From assembly GCA_905215445.1 (NCBI GenBank), contig CAJMPZ010000001.1:1-64000 (forward strand): a DNA stretch of 64,000 bases. The letters are read 5' to 3'. This document shows, piece by piece, positions 63,833 through 64,000 of this stretch. The notes under the pieces were generated by a model that saw only the letters and a list, made by a program, of their open reading frames with translations, searched no databases and was not told the origin of the DNA. A program made the translations under genes and the position numbers. Source of the DNA: an uncultured bacterium (GTDB taxonomy: Bacteria > Actinomycetota > Coriobacteriia > Coriobacteriales > Coriobacteriaceae). How positions within the stretch are numbered: the stretch's first letter is position 1; each line of letters opens with the position of its first letter.

Positions 63833-63923
63833 GGAGGGGTGGCAGAGTGGTTGAATGCGGCGGTCTCGAAAACCGTTTGGCCTGTATAAGGTCACGAGGG
63901 TTCGAATCCCTCCTCCTCCGCCA
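63833..63923 (+). tRNA. tRNA-Ser (CGA)
   Basis: 91 nt, class II variable arm, anticodon loop CTCGAAA, acceptor GGAGGGG with CTCCTCC (one G-U), discriminator G, encoded CCA. Confidence 0.96.
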
Positions 63924-63934
63924 TTTTGGTTGAG

Positions 63935-63962
63935 AAAGCTCCCGAAAACGGGGGCTTTTTTG
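63935..63962 (+). terminator. Terminator of tRNA-Ser(CGA)
   Basis: AAAGC-TCCCG pairs with CGGGG-GCTTT around AAAA and ends in TTTTTTG. Confidence 0.85.
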
Positions 63963-64000
63963 TTTAGAGTCCCTTACAAGCAAATACGGCGGAGGAGGAG

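Overview
The window looks like a chromosomal segment of a high-GC gut actinobacterium of the class Coriobacteriia, most likely Collinsella or a close relative. This is an inference from about 60% GC, strong GC-ending codon use, the family members present (ECF transporter, GH31 and sortase surface enzymes, NfnAB-type oxidoreductase, single-subunit ABC exporter) and many palindromic intergenic repeats. No rRNA or other taxonomic marker was tested.

Layout. 1-4433: a PTS uptake and GH4 6-phospho-alpha-glucosidase operon (+) facing a RpiR-type regulator (-). 4434-7440: initiator tRNA, coaX and a DUF4143-type AAA ATPase bracketed by TATTCCTCAAAA palindromes. 7468-11682: birA-like gene, a folP-folK fusion, sirtuin and exonuclease III. 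11683-15466: two diverged copies of a palindromic element, then an ECF transporter (S, fused A-A', T), whose ATPase linker contains a repeat-like insertion. 15666-23419: glmU, prs, a nuclease-like hypothetical gene bracketed by two copies of a ~204-bp inverted-repeat element, pth, and an NfnAB-type oxidoreductase pair. 23420-30368: a three-unit palindrome array, a cytidylate-kinase-like gene, an amino-acid ABC importer, yqeY, a PpiC foldase and a PTS EIIA. 30521-37732: purN-purM-purF, a CmpB-type membrane protein, a MoaE-like protein, a sortase and purE. 37950-44363: a 2137-residue wall-anchored GH31 enzyme. 44364-58163: a third ~204-bp element, carAB, a membrane protein, an ABC exporter, a Nudix hydrolase, purD, purA and dnaB. 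58269-61388: a nested transposon. 61500-64000: rplI-rpsR-ssb-rpsF and two serine tRNAs.

How it works together. Housekeeping dominates: purine synthesis (prs, purF, purN, purM, purD, purE, purA), pyrimidine synthesis (carAB), folate (folP-folK), CoA (coaX), peptidoglycan precursors (glmU) and translation or replication (pth, rplI, rpsR, rpsF, ssb, dnaB). Nutrient functions are the alpha-glucoside PTS, an ECF vitamin-type importer, a polar amino-acid importer and a secreted glycan hydrolase with an IPNTG sorting signal near a sortase gene.

The most notable structures are: (i) an IS1595-family transposon with an 8-bp target duplication, carrying a lincosamide-nucleotidyltransferase-like gene and itself interrupted in its left inverted repeat by an IS3-family element with a 3-bp duplication; (ii) three copies of a ~204-bp element with ~25-bp terminal inverted repeats, two of which bracket one gene; (iii) a hairpin element found directly 3' of three stop codons, with changed but still complementary stems; (iv) an in-frame repeat-like insertion in an ECF ATPase; (v) a ~135-residue low-complexity insertion inside dihydropteroate synthase.
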